Made by a program: the position numbers and the translations under genes. From positions 23,507,501 to 23,571,500 of the forward strand of contig NC_084592.1 of NCBI RefSeq assembly GCF_033807715.1: a DNA stretch of 64,000 bases, written 5' to 3'. This document shows positions 1 through 17,783 of this stretch, piece after piece; position 1 is the first letter of the stretch; each line of letters starts with the position of its first letter. The stretch is from Cololabis saira (Eukaryota > Chordata > Actinopteri > Beloniformes > Belonidae). Below the pieces are notes generated by a model. That model ran no database searches. It was not told the origin of the DNA and saw only the letters and a program-made list of their open reading frames with translations.

Positions 1-7763
<7,763 letters not shown>

Positions 7764-8248
7764 ATTCAATTCAATTCAATTCAATTCAATTTTATTTGTA
7801 TAGCGTCTAATACAACAAAAGTTGTCTCTAGACGCTTTCCAGAGACCCAGGCCAGCACGCAGCTCCTGAAGCTCTGGCCTGCAAACCTGCACAAAAGAGA
7901 AAAACAGGGGGCCAGCACAAGAAATTACAGGAACGATTAACAAAAATGATGGCAATGAGATACTTAATAAATAAATAAAAATGGAAAAGGAGAATAGAGG
8001 AAGGGAAGAGGAGAAGAGAAGAAGGGAAGAGGAGAAGAGAAGAAGGGTGATGGGCACTGCCCAGTGGATCATGTCGGTGCCCCCCTGCAACAGAGGCCTA
8101 TAGCAGCATATCTACCACAAAGCTATATTTGAGACTAACTATTAAAGTCTTGTTCTATAGCTGCAGCTATGACTACTGACTCTAACACACTAGAGTTACA
8201 CACTAACTAGATATTTGCCAACACCAGCTAGAGGTTTACTAAACACTA

Positions 8249-10437
8249 ATTATAGGCTTTACTAAACAGAAAGGTTTTAAGTTTAGTTTTAAAGGTGGAG
8301 GTGTTGTCAGCCTCCTTAACCCAGATTGGAAGTTGGTTCCATAGTAACGGGGCCTGATAGCAGAACGCCCGCCCTCCAAATCTACATTTGGATACTCTAG
8401 GAACTACGAGTAAACCTGCACTCCGAGAACGGAGAGCTCTGCCAGGAACATAATGCACTATCAGGTCTTGCAAATAATGCAGAGCTAAGCCGTTTTGGGC
8501 TTTATACTAGGCCTGTGTTGAAAAAATCGATTTCCCAATTCTAAATCGATTCTCATATTAATGCCTAAAAATCGATTCATATGTCTAAAGATCGATTTAA
8601 AAAATCTGCATTTTTTTTTAATTTTTCTTCATCATTACATTACAACTTTTGGTTATTGTTTTGTTTATCCCCAAAAAGGAATGTTTTGTTGGACACGAGA
8701 ATAACTGTTGCCATGTTTTTGCCTTTAAATATGTTTAAAGGTATGAAAACATTAAAGTGTTAGGTTATAATTGCATAAATTGTCTATATTTCATTACTTT
8801 ATATACTGTCTTGGAGTTACATCTGCAAAAAATGCTAAAAACCAAATGCTCGAAAATTAAAAACCAAAATAGACCGAAAATGGAATAAATAAAAACGGAA
8901 TGTGGGAAAAACCGATTTCATCCGTCTCTGTTTGCTGCCCTGGATCTGTTTGGTAATTCTGACCCACATGATGTTTCTGAAAGCAGTTCTATCAGCATTC
9001 TGGGAGCTGATTGGTCTTTACAGTATCATTAGCTGCCAATACTTGCTGTTTAATCTCAATATAATACTAGTAGTAATATTTTGCATAACTACAGTCATAT
9101 AATTCATGCAACAGCTCAAAAAACAGTTTTAATAACACTTACCCAAATCAATATCGGAATCAAATCTTGATAATCGATTCTGAATCTTAAGAATCGGAAT
9201 CGAATCGATTCTTGACATTTGAATCGATCCCCAGCCCTACTTTATACGCAAGTAATACAATTTTAAATTGGATTCTAAATTTCACGGGTAGCCAATGGAG
9301 CGACGCTAACACTGGAGAGACGTGGTCTCTCCTGCTGATTCCTGTCAGCACTTGCGCTGCTGCATTTTGGATCAGCTGGAGCCTATTCAGCAAATTACTT
9401 CGACATCCTGCTAATAACACATCTAGTCTAGAAGATACAAACGCATTAACTAGTTTTTCTGCATCACTCTGCGAGAGGATTTTCCTAATCTTTGCAATAT
9501 TACGGAGATGGAAAAATGCTATTTTACAAACCTGATTAACATATGGTTTAAACGACAAATCCTGATCGAAAACAACACCTAGGTTTCTCACAGTTGCACT
9601 GGAAGCCATCGCAACACCATCTAATCCCTTCCTAAGATGCTCTGGACCAAGAATGATAACCTCTGTTTTATCTGAATTTAGAAGCAAGAAATTTCTGGAC
9701 ATCCAGCCCTTGATGTCCCTAAGACATGCCTGAAGTTTAACTAACAGTTCTGTTTCATCCGGCTTCATAGACAAATAGAGCTGCGTATCATCAGCATAGC
9801 AATGAAAGTGTATGCCGTGATTCTGGATTATACTTCCCAATGGCTGCATGTATAAACTGAACAAGATTGGCCCTAGCACTGAACCCTGTGGAACACCATA
9901 ACAGACCTTCGACTGTTCTGAAGAAACTTCATGTACATGAACAAACTGGAACCTGTCAGATAGATATGATTTAAACCAACGTAGAGCTGTCCCTTTAATC
10001 CCAACATGCTCTAACCTGTGCAGTAAAATGCCATGATCTACAGTGTCAAAAGCAGCACTGAGGTCCAGTAGAACCAATATGGACACTAGTCCCTTATCTG
10101 AGGCCATAAGAAGGTCATTCATGACTCGAACCAGTGCTGTCTCTGTGCTATGATGCATTCTGAACCCTGACTGAAAAACTTCAAACAGATCATTTCTATA
10201 CAAATAGTCACATAACTGGCTTGAAACTACCTTTTCCAGAATTTTAGATACATATGGAAGGTTGGAAATTGGTCTATACTTAGCTAAGATGTCTGGGTCA
10301 AGAGAAGGTTTTTTAAGTAAAGGTTTAATTACTACAACTTTGAAAACCTGTGGTACATATCCTAAGTTTAGGGATAGGTTGATCTGGTCCTGTATTGTCG
10401 CACCAATAAGAGAAAAAACAGAAAAGATGTTGTCGGT
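8249..10437 (-). pseudogene. LINE reverse transcriptase, truncated and interrupted
   Basis: Partial reverse transcriptase of the LINE, which would copy its own RNA at a nicked target. From about 10437 to 9248 the frame is open and shows, in order, a KYRPISNLP-type motif, STETALV, the first catalytic aspartate in LLDLSAAFDTVDH, GVPQGSVLGP, the catalytic YADD box (about residues 136-139 counted from the methionine codon at 10203), and LHWLPV near the end. The frame then runs into the hAT element. The missing C-terminus resumes in the same frame at 8499 and ends at 8249 with RALRSRSAGLLVVPR, APLLWNQLP and KTFLFSKAYN-like motifs. Without the insertion and one copy of its 8-bp duplication the frame would be continuous, so the LINE was barely decayed when it was hit. 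It lacks the 5' part and cannot be autonomous. Confidence 0.85.
8508..9239. mobile_element. Non-autonomous hAT-type element with 8-bp TSD
   Basis: It is flanked by identical 8-bp duplications CTTTATAC at 8500-8507 and 9240-9247. The termini are imperfect inverted repeats: TAGGCCTGTGTTGA at the left and the reverse complement TAGGGCTGGGGATC at the right, both leading into ATCGATT-rich sequence. An 8-bp duplication with TAGGG/CAGGG-like ends is the hAT signature. There is no transposase frame, so this is a deletion derivative or MITE of 732 bp inserted into the LINE coding region. Confidence 0.88.
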
Positions 10438-10853
10438 GGCAGGAAGTAACCATCAATATATATAGCTATGAATAAAGATATGTTTGAAAAAGTGTAAGAG
10501 TACGCTTGCCATGTTTGATGAAAAAATGTCTGATTACCAATGTTCTTGGAAACTTGTAACTCATCTAGATAAAATAAAAAATGAAATGAAAAAAGAAAAC
10601 TCTTCAGCAACATTTGATGTCATACAGTTAACCAGAGGAGTGTTTCACAAAAGTAGGATTAAGAAATCCAGGATAAGATATAAATCCAGGCTTGACATAG
10701 CGCGATCAGTTCATCCTGACTTCACGCGTTTCACAAAGGCCAAACCAGGCTCAGGAGGTGCGGTTTTGTCAGGTGTAAATAATCCAGGTAAATGCATGTC
10801 CACAGATGTCTTCAAAAGACCATGAGATTGATCACAGATTCACTGATTCTATA

Positions 10854-11015
10854 ATGGATAAATTGTATGCGCCCTACTTCTCATCAAATGAGCAGCATCT
10901 TTTGATGAAGGCTTATGAAGAAATGAAGCACTTACTAAAGAAAGGAAACACTGCCGATATTATAAAAGAATGACAAAGGGCATGGCAAACAATAGTGGAA
11001 CGCCTGAATGCGTAA
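10854..11015 (+). pseudogene. Harbinger Myb/SANT-like protein, 5' fragment with stop
   Basis: A frame opening with ATG at 10854 encodes 39 residues to an in-frame TGA at 10971, then continues to TAA at 11013. The helical, basic-acidic pattern YFSSNEQHLLMKAYEEM, then LLKKGNTADIIKE and, past the stop, QRAWQTIVERLNA resembles the Myb/SANT (MADF-like) DNA-binding domain carried by fish Harbinger transposons. The TGA sits where an arginine CGA would restore the pattern, a CpG-decay type change. There is no sign of a host gene. Identification is by remembered pattern. Confidence 0.5.
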
Positions 11016-11682
11016 ATAGCCTAAAATACACAATTCATGTTACTCTGTTACTAGCCACTGTCTGTTTCCCACCCATATAAATTGCCCCCTTAATACATGG
11101 TACACCATTGCACTTCTAAATATGCAACATAATCACATTTCTGTAGTATGATATGGACTGATTGACTGGTTTACATTAATCCAGTGAGGATTATTCAAAG
11201 GCATATAGACTATTGGCACCTGTTCACATTAGGTTAATGTGAGTTTTGTTAATGGTGGAATGACTGAATATATTAATTTATTAATTTATCAATAAAAAAA
11301 AAAAAAACATTGTTATGAAGATGTGCATATATTCTTTTAATGCCAAATACACTCTTCTGATGGTGCAGCAAATAGTGGCTTTGCTCAGATTTTCGGCATC
11401 CCCGACTGCATATACTGTAGGAACACTATATCCTAGCCCAACACAGTTCACCTGTGTAACTGTGAAGGCGTGGCTCTGCTTGGTGCGGTGCTTTGTTTGT
11501 GTTTGGGACCCAGTATTCTGCAAAGGGAACAGATGACATCCCCAGAAAAGCGGTAAAGATAATTTCCAGGAAAAGCCAATGGGTCTGACCTGTCCCGAAA
11601 CACTCCTTCTCGTCTGAAAGCCCTTCTCATTATAAGTGGTTCATCATTGACAACGTCATTCAAAAATGGGCAAACATTGGAA

Positions 11683-12656
11683 TTAAAGGGGACCTATTAT
11701 GGCATCTAATACTTTAAACAGGCCTTTAAACAAGCTTTTCATTGTTTTTGCTAAATAAATTAGAAATTCAGCCTCTGAACCATGTCTTTAGCATCCCAGT
11801 CTCTAACCTCATTCTCTATGCGGGATTCTGAGTGGGTGGGGAGGCTATGATAATGAGGCTCTGTGCTGATTGGCTGCCTGAATAACGCGATACACCGCTA
11901 CGAAAAAATGTTGGAAGTTCCGGCCGGCGGAGTTATGGCTGAATTAAGGTTCTGCGTCACACCAACGCAGAGCACACACCGCAGCCGTGACGTTGTCGTG
12001 ACTTCTCCGTCACTCCATTTCATCGCGGTGCAGTACCCCCCGCGGCCGCTAGTTAGCGATCTTTTTCTGAATGGTTTATCCGACTTTTTCCGGTCACAGT
12101 AAATCAAAGAGATAAGGACAACTATTGTGCAAAAAACCAAAACAAAAAAAATCACATATAAACGAAGAAAAGAGCCCTGAAAGTTCACTACTGCTTCAAA
12201 CCGGAAACCGGAAATGCGTTGCTTCCAAGTGAACCAATCACAGCCCTCTCCGTCTGCTTGTGGTCTGCGTCGCCTCGACGCGTAGTTACAATTTTCGGGA
12301 GGTGCACGTCAGTGACGGCGCAGGTGACGGCGTGTGGTCTGCGTGGACGAAAACCACACGCCGTAGGCACGGCGTCGTTTTGACGCAGAACCATACCTCA
12401 GCCTTTAGTTGTGGCCGTGATTTCACACATCGGAGGCCAACCTATGTAAATCGCATTTGGGTTACGTAACGAAAGGGAGCAGAATCTGAACGGCTCGTAG
12501 AAGCCACATCACACTGGATGGCTCATCCGGGCGGCTGTACAGACACTGCCGAATTTGGTTGCTTTCCTCCTTCTCTGAGTTGGCAGGCTGAGGGGAGACC
12601 ACTTTATATATGTTAAATCAAGAGAAAATGTGTTTTTCATAATAGGTCCCCTTTAA
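11683..12656 (+). mobile_element. TTAA-flanked MITE, copy 1 (piggyBac-like)
   Basis: TTAA at 11683-11686 and 12653-12656 bounds perfect inverted termini AGGGGACCTATTATG. A TTAA duplication is the piggyBac hallmark. The body contains a segment that recurs in copy 3 (53297-53791) in the same orientation and in copy 2 (22790-24228) in reverse, including CTATGATAATGAGGCT and GCTGATTGGCTGCCTGAAT. No transposase is present. A second MITE sits inside at 11936-12404. The superfamily call rests on the TTAA site only. Confidence 0.82.
11936..12404 (-). mobile_element. 469-bp 3-bp-TSD MITE (Harbinger-like), large copy 1
   Basis: It is flanked by TTA at 11933-11935 and 12405-12407. Termini are imperfect inverted repeats of the GGCTGA..TATGGTTCTGCGTCA type. 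The related MITE copy at 53297-53791 lacks this insert and reads straight through a single TTA, which confirms both the boundaries and the 3-bp duplication. Its body matches 37024-37488 in reverse orientation, including the TTCTGAATGGTTTATCCGAC stretch. It is CpG-rich and has no coding capacity. TTA target and duplication length suggest PIF/Harbinger. Confidence 0.88.
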
Positions 12657-12723
12657 CAAACAGATTGGATATCACCGTGGTAACTTATGTGCTGCTGCTT
12701 TTGTGAAACCGAATCCAGATTTA

Positions 12724-14684
12724 ATGCAATATGTTAGTTGAATTCTAACATGAGTCGTTGTTTTGGAAACAACCAGGAGGAGGGTTATCATGCATCTCAA
12801 TATTTTTCACTACTTTCACATCCTGTCAAATTTGCTGTAACTCTGAAGTGCATAGCATAAAGCTGTATGGTCGATGGAGTGGAGTAAACACAGCTTTAAG
12901 TGGAGTGAAGCTGAAATATTGACTTTGCTCCCTTTAACCATTAGCTATGAACATAATTGTAAAGATATGATTGAAAGTTATTGAAAACATAGCTGTGGCA
13001 CAATATTTTAACCAAAACATACAGATATCATTGTCAACAATGCCTTAGGAAATTATATTGGCATTTGAAAAAGGGCATGGTACATTATGTTTCTTTTATG
13101 GGAGTATGTACATATTTATATGAAAAGATTAATGGAATTATCTGGTGCATCACTATCATGACATGCTATGACCATTTCACTGTTTTCCCTGGACTTCTTT
13201 CACAAATATACTATACAAACGTACAAGCCCAAATACCCAATACTATGAATGTATTAGTGTTTTGAAAATCAGGAACTTTTTAATGTGGAAATATTGAGCA
13301 AAACTTTATCACCTAATCATGACGTTTGACCTCTATTCTTGACTACAGAGCCAACTGTGGCTTACGTGGATCCAGGGCTTCCTCCCACTTTAGCACCATT
13401 TGCCCACACATCAGCTCATAGAAGGGGAGTGTAGGGAAGTGATTATTTCTGGATTAAGACTCGTCTCACCACAGATTTGTGTGGCATAATTAAATAATAG
13501 CTGCCTCACCCCCAAAAGTCCCAATGCAGATAGACCTCTCAGCCCCGTCAGATCGGCACAATATTAACCATGACACAGGCGTAACCAGGCCCGTAATTAA
13601 TGCTCTGAATCAATTGCAAATTAGTCAATTTGGAAAATTCCCCACAGGAGTCCACTGATTAACAGTGCTCTGATGGAGTTGCAAGTTCTCCTCTAGGGAA
13701 GGGGTGTCACTTAACTGTTCTCGTTTTGGATCAGTCTATATCAATCTTTTCAAGGTGGGACTTGGAGGATAAAATTGATGCCACTTTGGCATCACATTGC
13801 AAATTCAAATGTCAGTTACACAATACTTGATTATAGGTATTATTCAAGCAATGAAAAGCGTGGAGCTAATGAAGGTGCCTCATCTTTAGAAGGTAGCTAA
13901 TGGGTGTTATTAGTTGGCACTTTGCGCCAACCTAACTTGTTAGACTTTGTATTGTTAAGGTAATATTTATCATGTACCTTTAAAATCCATCAACCATTTA
14001 TAAGATAAGAATATATAAGATGTATAAGATAAGAAATGTAAGTATTTTCTAAGTATAACAGACTAAGCTGAACTAACTATTGATGAAAGTTGAAAATGAG
14101 AGTAACTCAATTCATTTTCCTAATTTTTTATTAATGGCCGCCATTGTGTAAGTTAAACACCAAGCCATGTCTTTTCTTACTATTGTTGAGAGTCTGCCTT
14201 ATTCGTGTCTTTCTGCAGACAGCACAAAACCTCCAATGACAAGACTTTTTATTTTGATTCAGAAACTCCAAGGCTTGCCATCCTAAGAGATGGTGAGAGT
14301 TGTACAAGCAGGAAAAACCAAGCACATAGATCTAATCTGAAAAACAGAAATGATAGCATGATCCATTTCAAGATGTGACCCTGTCTTTTGTTTGATGAAC
14401 CGCTTGGATAGGCTCCCACAGACCTGTGTGACCATGAGTAGGAAGAAGCAGGTATATATAATGGATGGATGGATGGATAGATCCATTCCTAAATAAAGGT
14501 CATCAATGTACATCTTAGGTTTTATAGTGTACAATTATTATTCAAATTCACAGTGATTAGTCATCCTGTATGTTGCCTACCCTGCGTACATATGAAAAGA
14601 AGGAACAGTTTTTAACATAATCCTATTTAGAATTCACTACCACAAAGTTGAATGACTTTCTCTCTTTTTCTTGAGTGGATATAA
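12724..14684. other. Intron 2 of ERBB4, no gene seen
   Basis: AT-rich, apparently single-copy sequence. It holds a short GGAT tetranucleotide run near 14463-14475. Frames are short and resemble no family. Confidence 0.55.
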
Positions 14685-15351
14685 ACAGTCGTTTGGGGAT
14701 GTTGGGGTCTTCTTGGTCTTTCCTGAGGACTTTTTCTGATTGTCAAGGACTCGCAGATATTTTCTCACACTGGACGGATGCTTTAACACCACGTGACGTT
14801 TCAAATTTGAAGTTGACGAGGCGGACGCTCGGACTTGTTTTCTCAGCGCAGGTGGACATCATTTGCACAGAAAGGTTAGATTTCTACCGTCGGACTCTTT
14901 GGTAGACGATGTGTAAAATTCCGGCAGATGAGAATGATAAGCAGATCATCATCTGACGGCTCGCTGACGCTCCATCCGCAACGTCTCTCTTCAACTGTCA
15001 TTCGTAAAGACTGCACCGGGCTCGGGCCACCATTGCCATGCAAGATGGTGCCCGTTGTTATGCTAGTGTCTGCGCTGCATTGTGGATGATGTAGTGGAAA
15101 GTCGTCGTCTCGTCGAGTATTTTAAATGTGAGTGAAATGAGAAGGAGGATTATTCCTAATATTTGGACCTAAACAGTGAGCTGAAACTCACATAATCTGA
15201 ACAGTTCAAATTCCAGTTTGTGATCTGCAAAATGAACAAGTTTACGTTCAAGTGCTTTGTTTGCAAGTATGTTGCGTTCAGTTCAATGTTCTCACAGAAA
15301 TGAACGTGTTCAATGAATGCGTTCATTTGAACGCATTCATGCACAACACTG
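14685..15351 (+). mobile_element. Truncated copy of the 26824-28872 hAT-type family
   Basis: From about 14685 the sequence parallels 28225-28872 for most of its length, sharing CTGGACGGATGCTTTAA, GCACAGAAAGGTTAGATTT, CATCTGACGGCTCGCTGACG and GACTGCACCGGGCTCGGGCC. It ends in the same GTTCAT-rich terminus and CACTG (15351). The left part of the element, with its start, is absent. The repeated GTTCATTTGAACG palindromes near the right end are also shared. No transposase frame is recognisable. Confidence 0.75.
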
Positions 15352-15357
15352 ATATAT

Positions 15358-15731
15358 CAGGGTTTCCGCGGGATTTTAAAAAGTATTAAAAAGTGATAAA
15401 TGAAAATTGCCAAATTTAAGGCCATTAAAAGTGTTAAATTCGCTGTCAGGGGTATTATTTTTTTTTTAAATTGGTATTATTTTTTACCTTTTACATTTTA
15501 AGCAGTCTATTTTATTGTCATTCACAAAGTGAAATAAATGTGAAACATCTGGTCAACATCAGAGTCTATAAATCTGTTCTGTATAGTGTTCTATAGTTCA
15601 AAATCTGTATTAATGTTAAAAGGTCCGTGATTAACACTTAATGTTGTGAGTTTTTTTTTTTAATCTGAAGGTAGTGAAAAAGGTATTAAATTGGTATTAA
15701 ATTTAACATAAGGATTGCTGTATAAACCCTG
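15358..15731. mobile_element. Small inverted-repeat element with CAGGGTTT ends
   Basis: Begins CAGGGTTTCCGCGGG and ends TATAAACCCTG, giving matching outer inverted repeats CAGGGTTT. The interior has AGTATTAAA / GGTATTAAATT motifs, a pattern I remember from a common fish MITE. TATAT lies on both sides but is low-complexity, so the duplication is weak evidence. Confidence 0.6.
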
Positions 15732-16107
15732 TATATACCAGAGGTGGAAAAAGTACAAAAATATTGTACTTAAGTAAAAGTACAAATTTTCTGCTTGAAA
15801 ATTACTTAAGTAAAAAGTACCCATTAAGAAAATTACTTAAGTAAAAGTATAAAAGTACCTCAAATTAAATATAATAAAGTACCAAAAGTACATGGTGTAA
15901 AATGTACTTAACTACAAAAGTAAAAAGTAAAAAGTACAAAGTACAAAATTCAAAGTACAAAATTATTTTCAAAAGGATTGCAAAGAAATGAAGAATCCAA
16001 GAATTTGCTTACAACTCTAAATAATGGTGATATTATTCTGACCCCTTTAGCGTTTGTTTCCATTAACCCATTTTAATTTCGTCGGCTTGAGCGTCGGCTG
16101 CCGCTCA

Positions 16108-16271
16108 AGGCTGATTTATGGTCCGCGTTACACCATAAATACACCAACGCAGAGCCTACGGCGTAGGGTACGCGGCGACACGCACCGTACGGTGCGCTTC
16201 GCCGCGTACCCTACGCCGTACCTTACGGCGTAGGCTCTGCGTCGATTTAACGCGGACCGATAATTCAGGCT
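16108..16271. mobile_element. Small 3-bp-TSD MITE nested in hAT
   Basis: TCA at 16105-16107 and 16272-16274 flanks AGGCTGATTTATGG...ATAATTCAGGCT inverted ends. The interior is a CpG-rich near-palindrome built from TACGGCGTAGG and CGCGTACCCTACGCCGTA. TCA departs from the usual TTA/TAA target and may have mutated. Confidence 0.75.
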
Positions 16272-16504
16272 TCAGTCCTCATCGGTACTCCATGCGACGG
16301 CGGTTCCTCCGGCCTTTCCGGCCCGCCTCTGCGGCGCAACTCTCGGGGAGGCCGAGTCTCCCCGTCTGCCCCAGGTGTCTCGCATGGATCTATAATATTA
16401 ACGGTATTAAAGGTGTCTCGTCACGGACCCGCCGCCGGGCAATCACGGGCAATTCACTCGCCCCCCTTCCTTCCCGTCCGCCTTATGGTTCCCCGTTAAT
16501 TGAC

Positions 16505-16603
16505 GCACACCTACGCCGTAGGCTACGGCGTAGGGTGTGCGTTGCCGCGTACCCTATGCCGTAGCTCTGCGCCGGTGTAACGCGGAACCATAAATCAGCC
16601 CCT
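16505..16603. mobile_element. Partial second small MITE in the same hAT
   Basis: CACACCTACGCCGTAGGCTA through GTAACGCGGAACCATAAATC repeats the right half and TIR of the small MITE family. The left terminus is not recognisable, so this is a decayed or rearranged copy. Confidence 0.6.
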
Positions 16604-17281
16604 GCTGTGCTGTTCTCATGGCTTTAATTTGTAGCGAGTAACGACGTGTCCAATTTTAAATGTAGCGGATTAAAAGTACGATTTTTTTCCTTGAAAATGT
16701 AACGAAGTAAAAGTAAAAGTACAGAAAAATGAAAGTATCAATAAAAGTACAAATTCTCAAAAATCTTACTTAAGTAAAATAACGAAGTACTTGTACTTCG
16801 TTACTTTACACCACTGGTATATACATATAGAGTAACCAGTCAAACACAGTTCACACCCATCGATTCATGTTAAAGGGTTAAAGAGAAAACTGAAGCTCCA
16901 GTTGAATAAGCTTAAAGTGAAAGAAAAAAAAATATTTAAAGGTATAGTCTGTAATCGTATTGAAAAACATTTATTGTTATACTGGGTGAAATGGTCCTTC
17001 CAACCTGAGAGTAGCCAGTGAATAATGTGTTCAGAAAAAGGAAAGAAAAAAATCCGACCTCTCTGACAGCTTTAATCCTGTAAAAACTCTGACCAATCTG
17101 TTTTTTGTGCACCGAATGGCACGGATTGGTCAGAGGAGAAGAGGATTGGCAGGGGGGAAAGAACAAACCAGATGCCTTCATTTTAGGTCCCGCCAGTGCC
17201 CCCCTCTGTCCCATGCGCGCACTCGTCACGTCGAAAATCTTGCCGGAAAACTTCACACACTCGAGTCACGTTTGCTGAAGA

Positions 17282-17428
17282 ATGGCAGAGAAAACGCAGC
17301 CAAAAATACCACCTCCAGCGTTACTTGTAACGACTCGCCCTTCTAAAAAAAGAAAGCCAAAGTGCGATTCTGCGGCGCAGGTTGTCCGCTACTGGGGGTC
17401 TGCCACGGACCGCAAGAAAGAGGCCTGA
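17282..17428 (+). CDS. 48-codon frame in a transposon, basic N-terminal region; unknown
   Basis: ATG at 17282 opens a 48-residue frame ending at TGA 17426. It begins MAEKTQPKIPPPALL and contains a lysine/arginine cluster (RPSKKRKPK, residues 19-27) that could act as a nuclear localisation signal, then DRKKEA at the stop. A shifted frame just past the stop reads IRVNMGF, which resembles an RVNIG motif I remember from repeat-associated fish proteins, so this may be a frameshifted first exon. Downstream AG|GTGAGT at about 17513 would serve as a donor. I do not recognise the gene, and it may not be expressed. Confidence 0.25.
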   Translation: MAEKTQPKIPPPALLVTTRPSKKRKPKCDSAAQVVRYWGSATDRKKEA

Positions 17429-17612
17429 CGATCCGCGTCAACATGGGGTTCTGTCAGGTGTCCCTGCCCCATCAACGCAGGAGCTTTTGCAGAGTCAACT
17501 CAACAGAGGGCTAGGTGAGTTTTCTTACAGTATTGTAGCTTGATCATGAAGTGCTAACATACTTATGTGGAAAAGGTAATTTGAAAAATCCATATCATAA
17601 CTTATGATCTAA

Positions 17613-17783
17613 AAATATCGTGGAAAAGTTCAATATTTTTTTGTAAGATATTTCAGGAAATGAAAAATAAATAAAATATGTACCGGTATACATATTTTCA
17701 GACAGTATGAAAATATTTATATATTTTTGTTTTCTCTACTTTCTAAAATATCTTACAAAAATATTGAACTTTTCCATGATATT
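17613..17783. repeat. Hairpin from a Tc1/mariner-like MITE fragment
   Basis: Left arm 17613-17653 and right arm 17746-17783 are inverted copies around GGAAAAGTTCAATATTTTT, with about 92 bp between them. The right arm leads into AATTTTTTGACATGCACCTG, which resembles the terminus of a widespread fish Tc1-like MITE. Confidence 0.7.

Larger units (their letters stand above)
7764..10450 (-). mobile_element. 5'-truncated L2/CR1-like LINE, split by a hAT insertion
   Basis: A non-LTR retrotransposon fragment read on the minus strand. Its 3' end, at the left, is a run of five-base ATTCA-type repeats (about 7764-7790), followed inward by a 3' untranslated region with purine-rich stretches and then the C-terminal and catalytic parts of a reverse transcriptase. 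Recognisable coding similarity stops near 10440-10450, so the 5' half (endonuclease and ORF1) is missing, as is usual for LINE copies truncated during reverse transcription. Positions 8508-9239 are a later DNA transposon. The superfamily call (L2/CR1, Maui-like) rests on protein motif style and the short-repeat tail, not on a search. Confidence 0.85.
10631..12720 (+). mobile_element. PIF/Harbinger-like element with Myb/SANT-like remnant
   Basis: TTA trinucleotides at 10628-10630 and 12721-12723 flank a segment whose two ends carry the inverted sequence GTTTCACAAAAG (left, near 10640; right, as its complement near 12700). Harbinger transposons duplicate TTA/TAA and carry, besides a transposase, a Myb/SANT-like DNA-binding protein; a remnant of such a protein lies at 10854-11015. 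A TTAA-flanked MITE occupies 11683-12656, so the original element is only about 1.1 kb and is internally deleted. The outer bases of the termini match imperfectly, so exact ends are less certain than the core. Confidence 0.6.
15739..16816. mobile_element. hAT-type element with 8-bp TSD GTATATAC
   Basis: Identical 8-bp duplications GTATATAC lie at 15731-15738 and 16817-16824. Ends are CAGAGGTGGAAAAAGTAC and, reversed, CAGTGGTGTAAAGTAACG. Both ends lead into stretches dense in ACTTAAGTAAAAGTAC-like repeats, typical of an abundant fish hAT MITE. The interior from about 16075 to 16620 is GC-rich and carries two inserts of another MITE family. Confidence 0.9.

Noticed and set aside
8246..8473. 75-codon minus-strand frame as a separate small gene
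   Set aside because: It is the C-terminal end of the LINE reverse transcriptase cut off by the hAT insertion.
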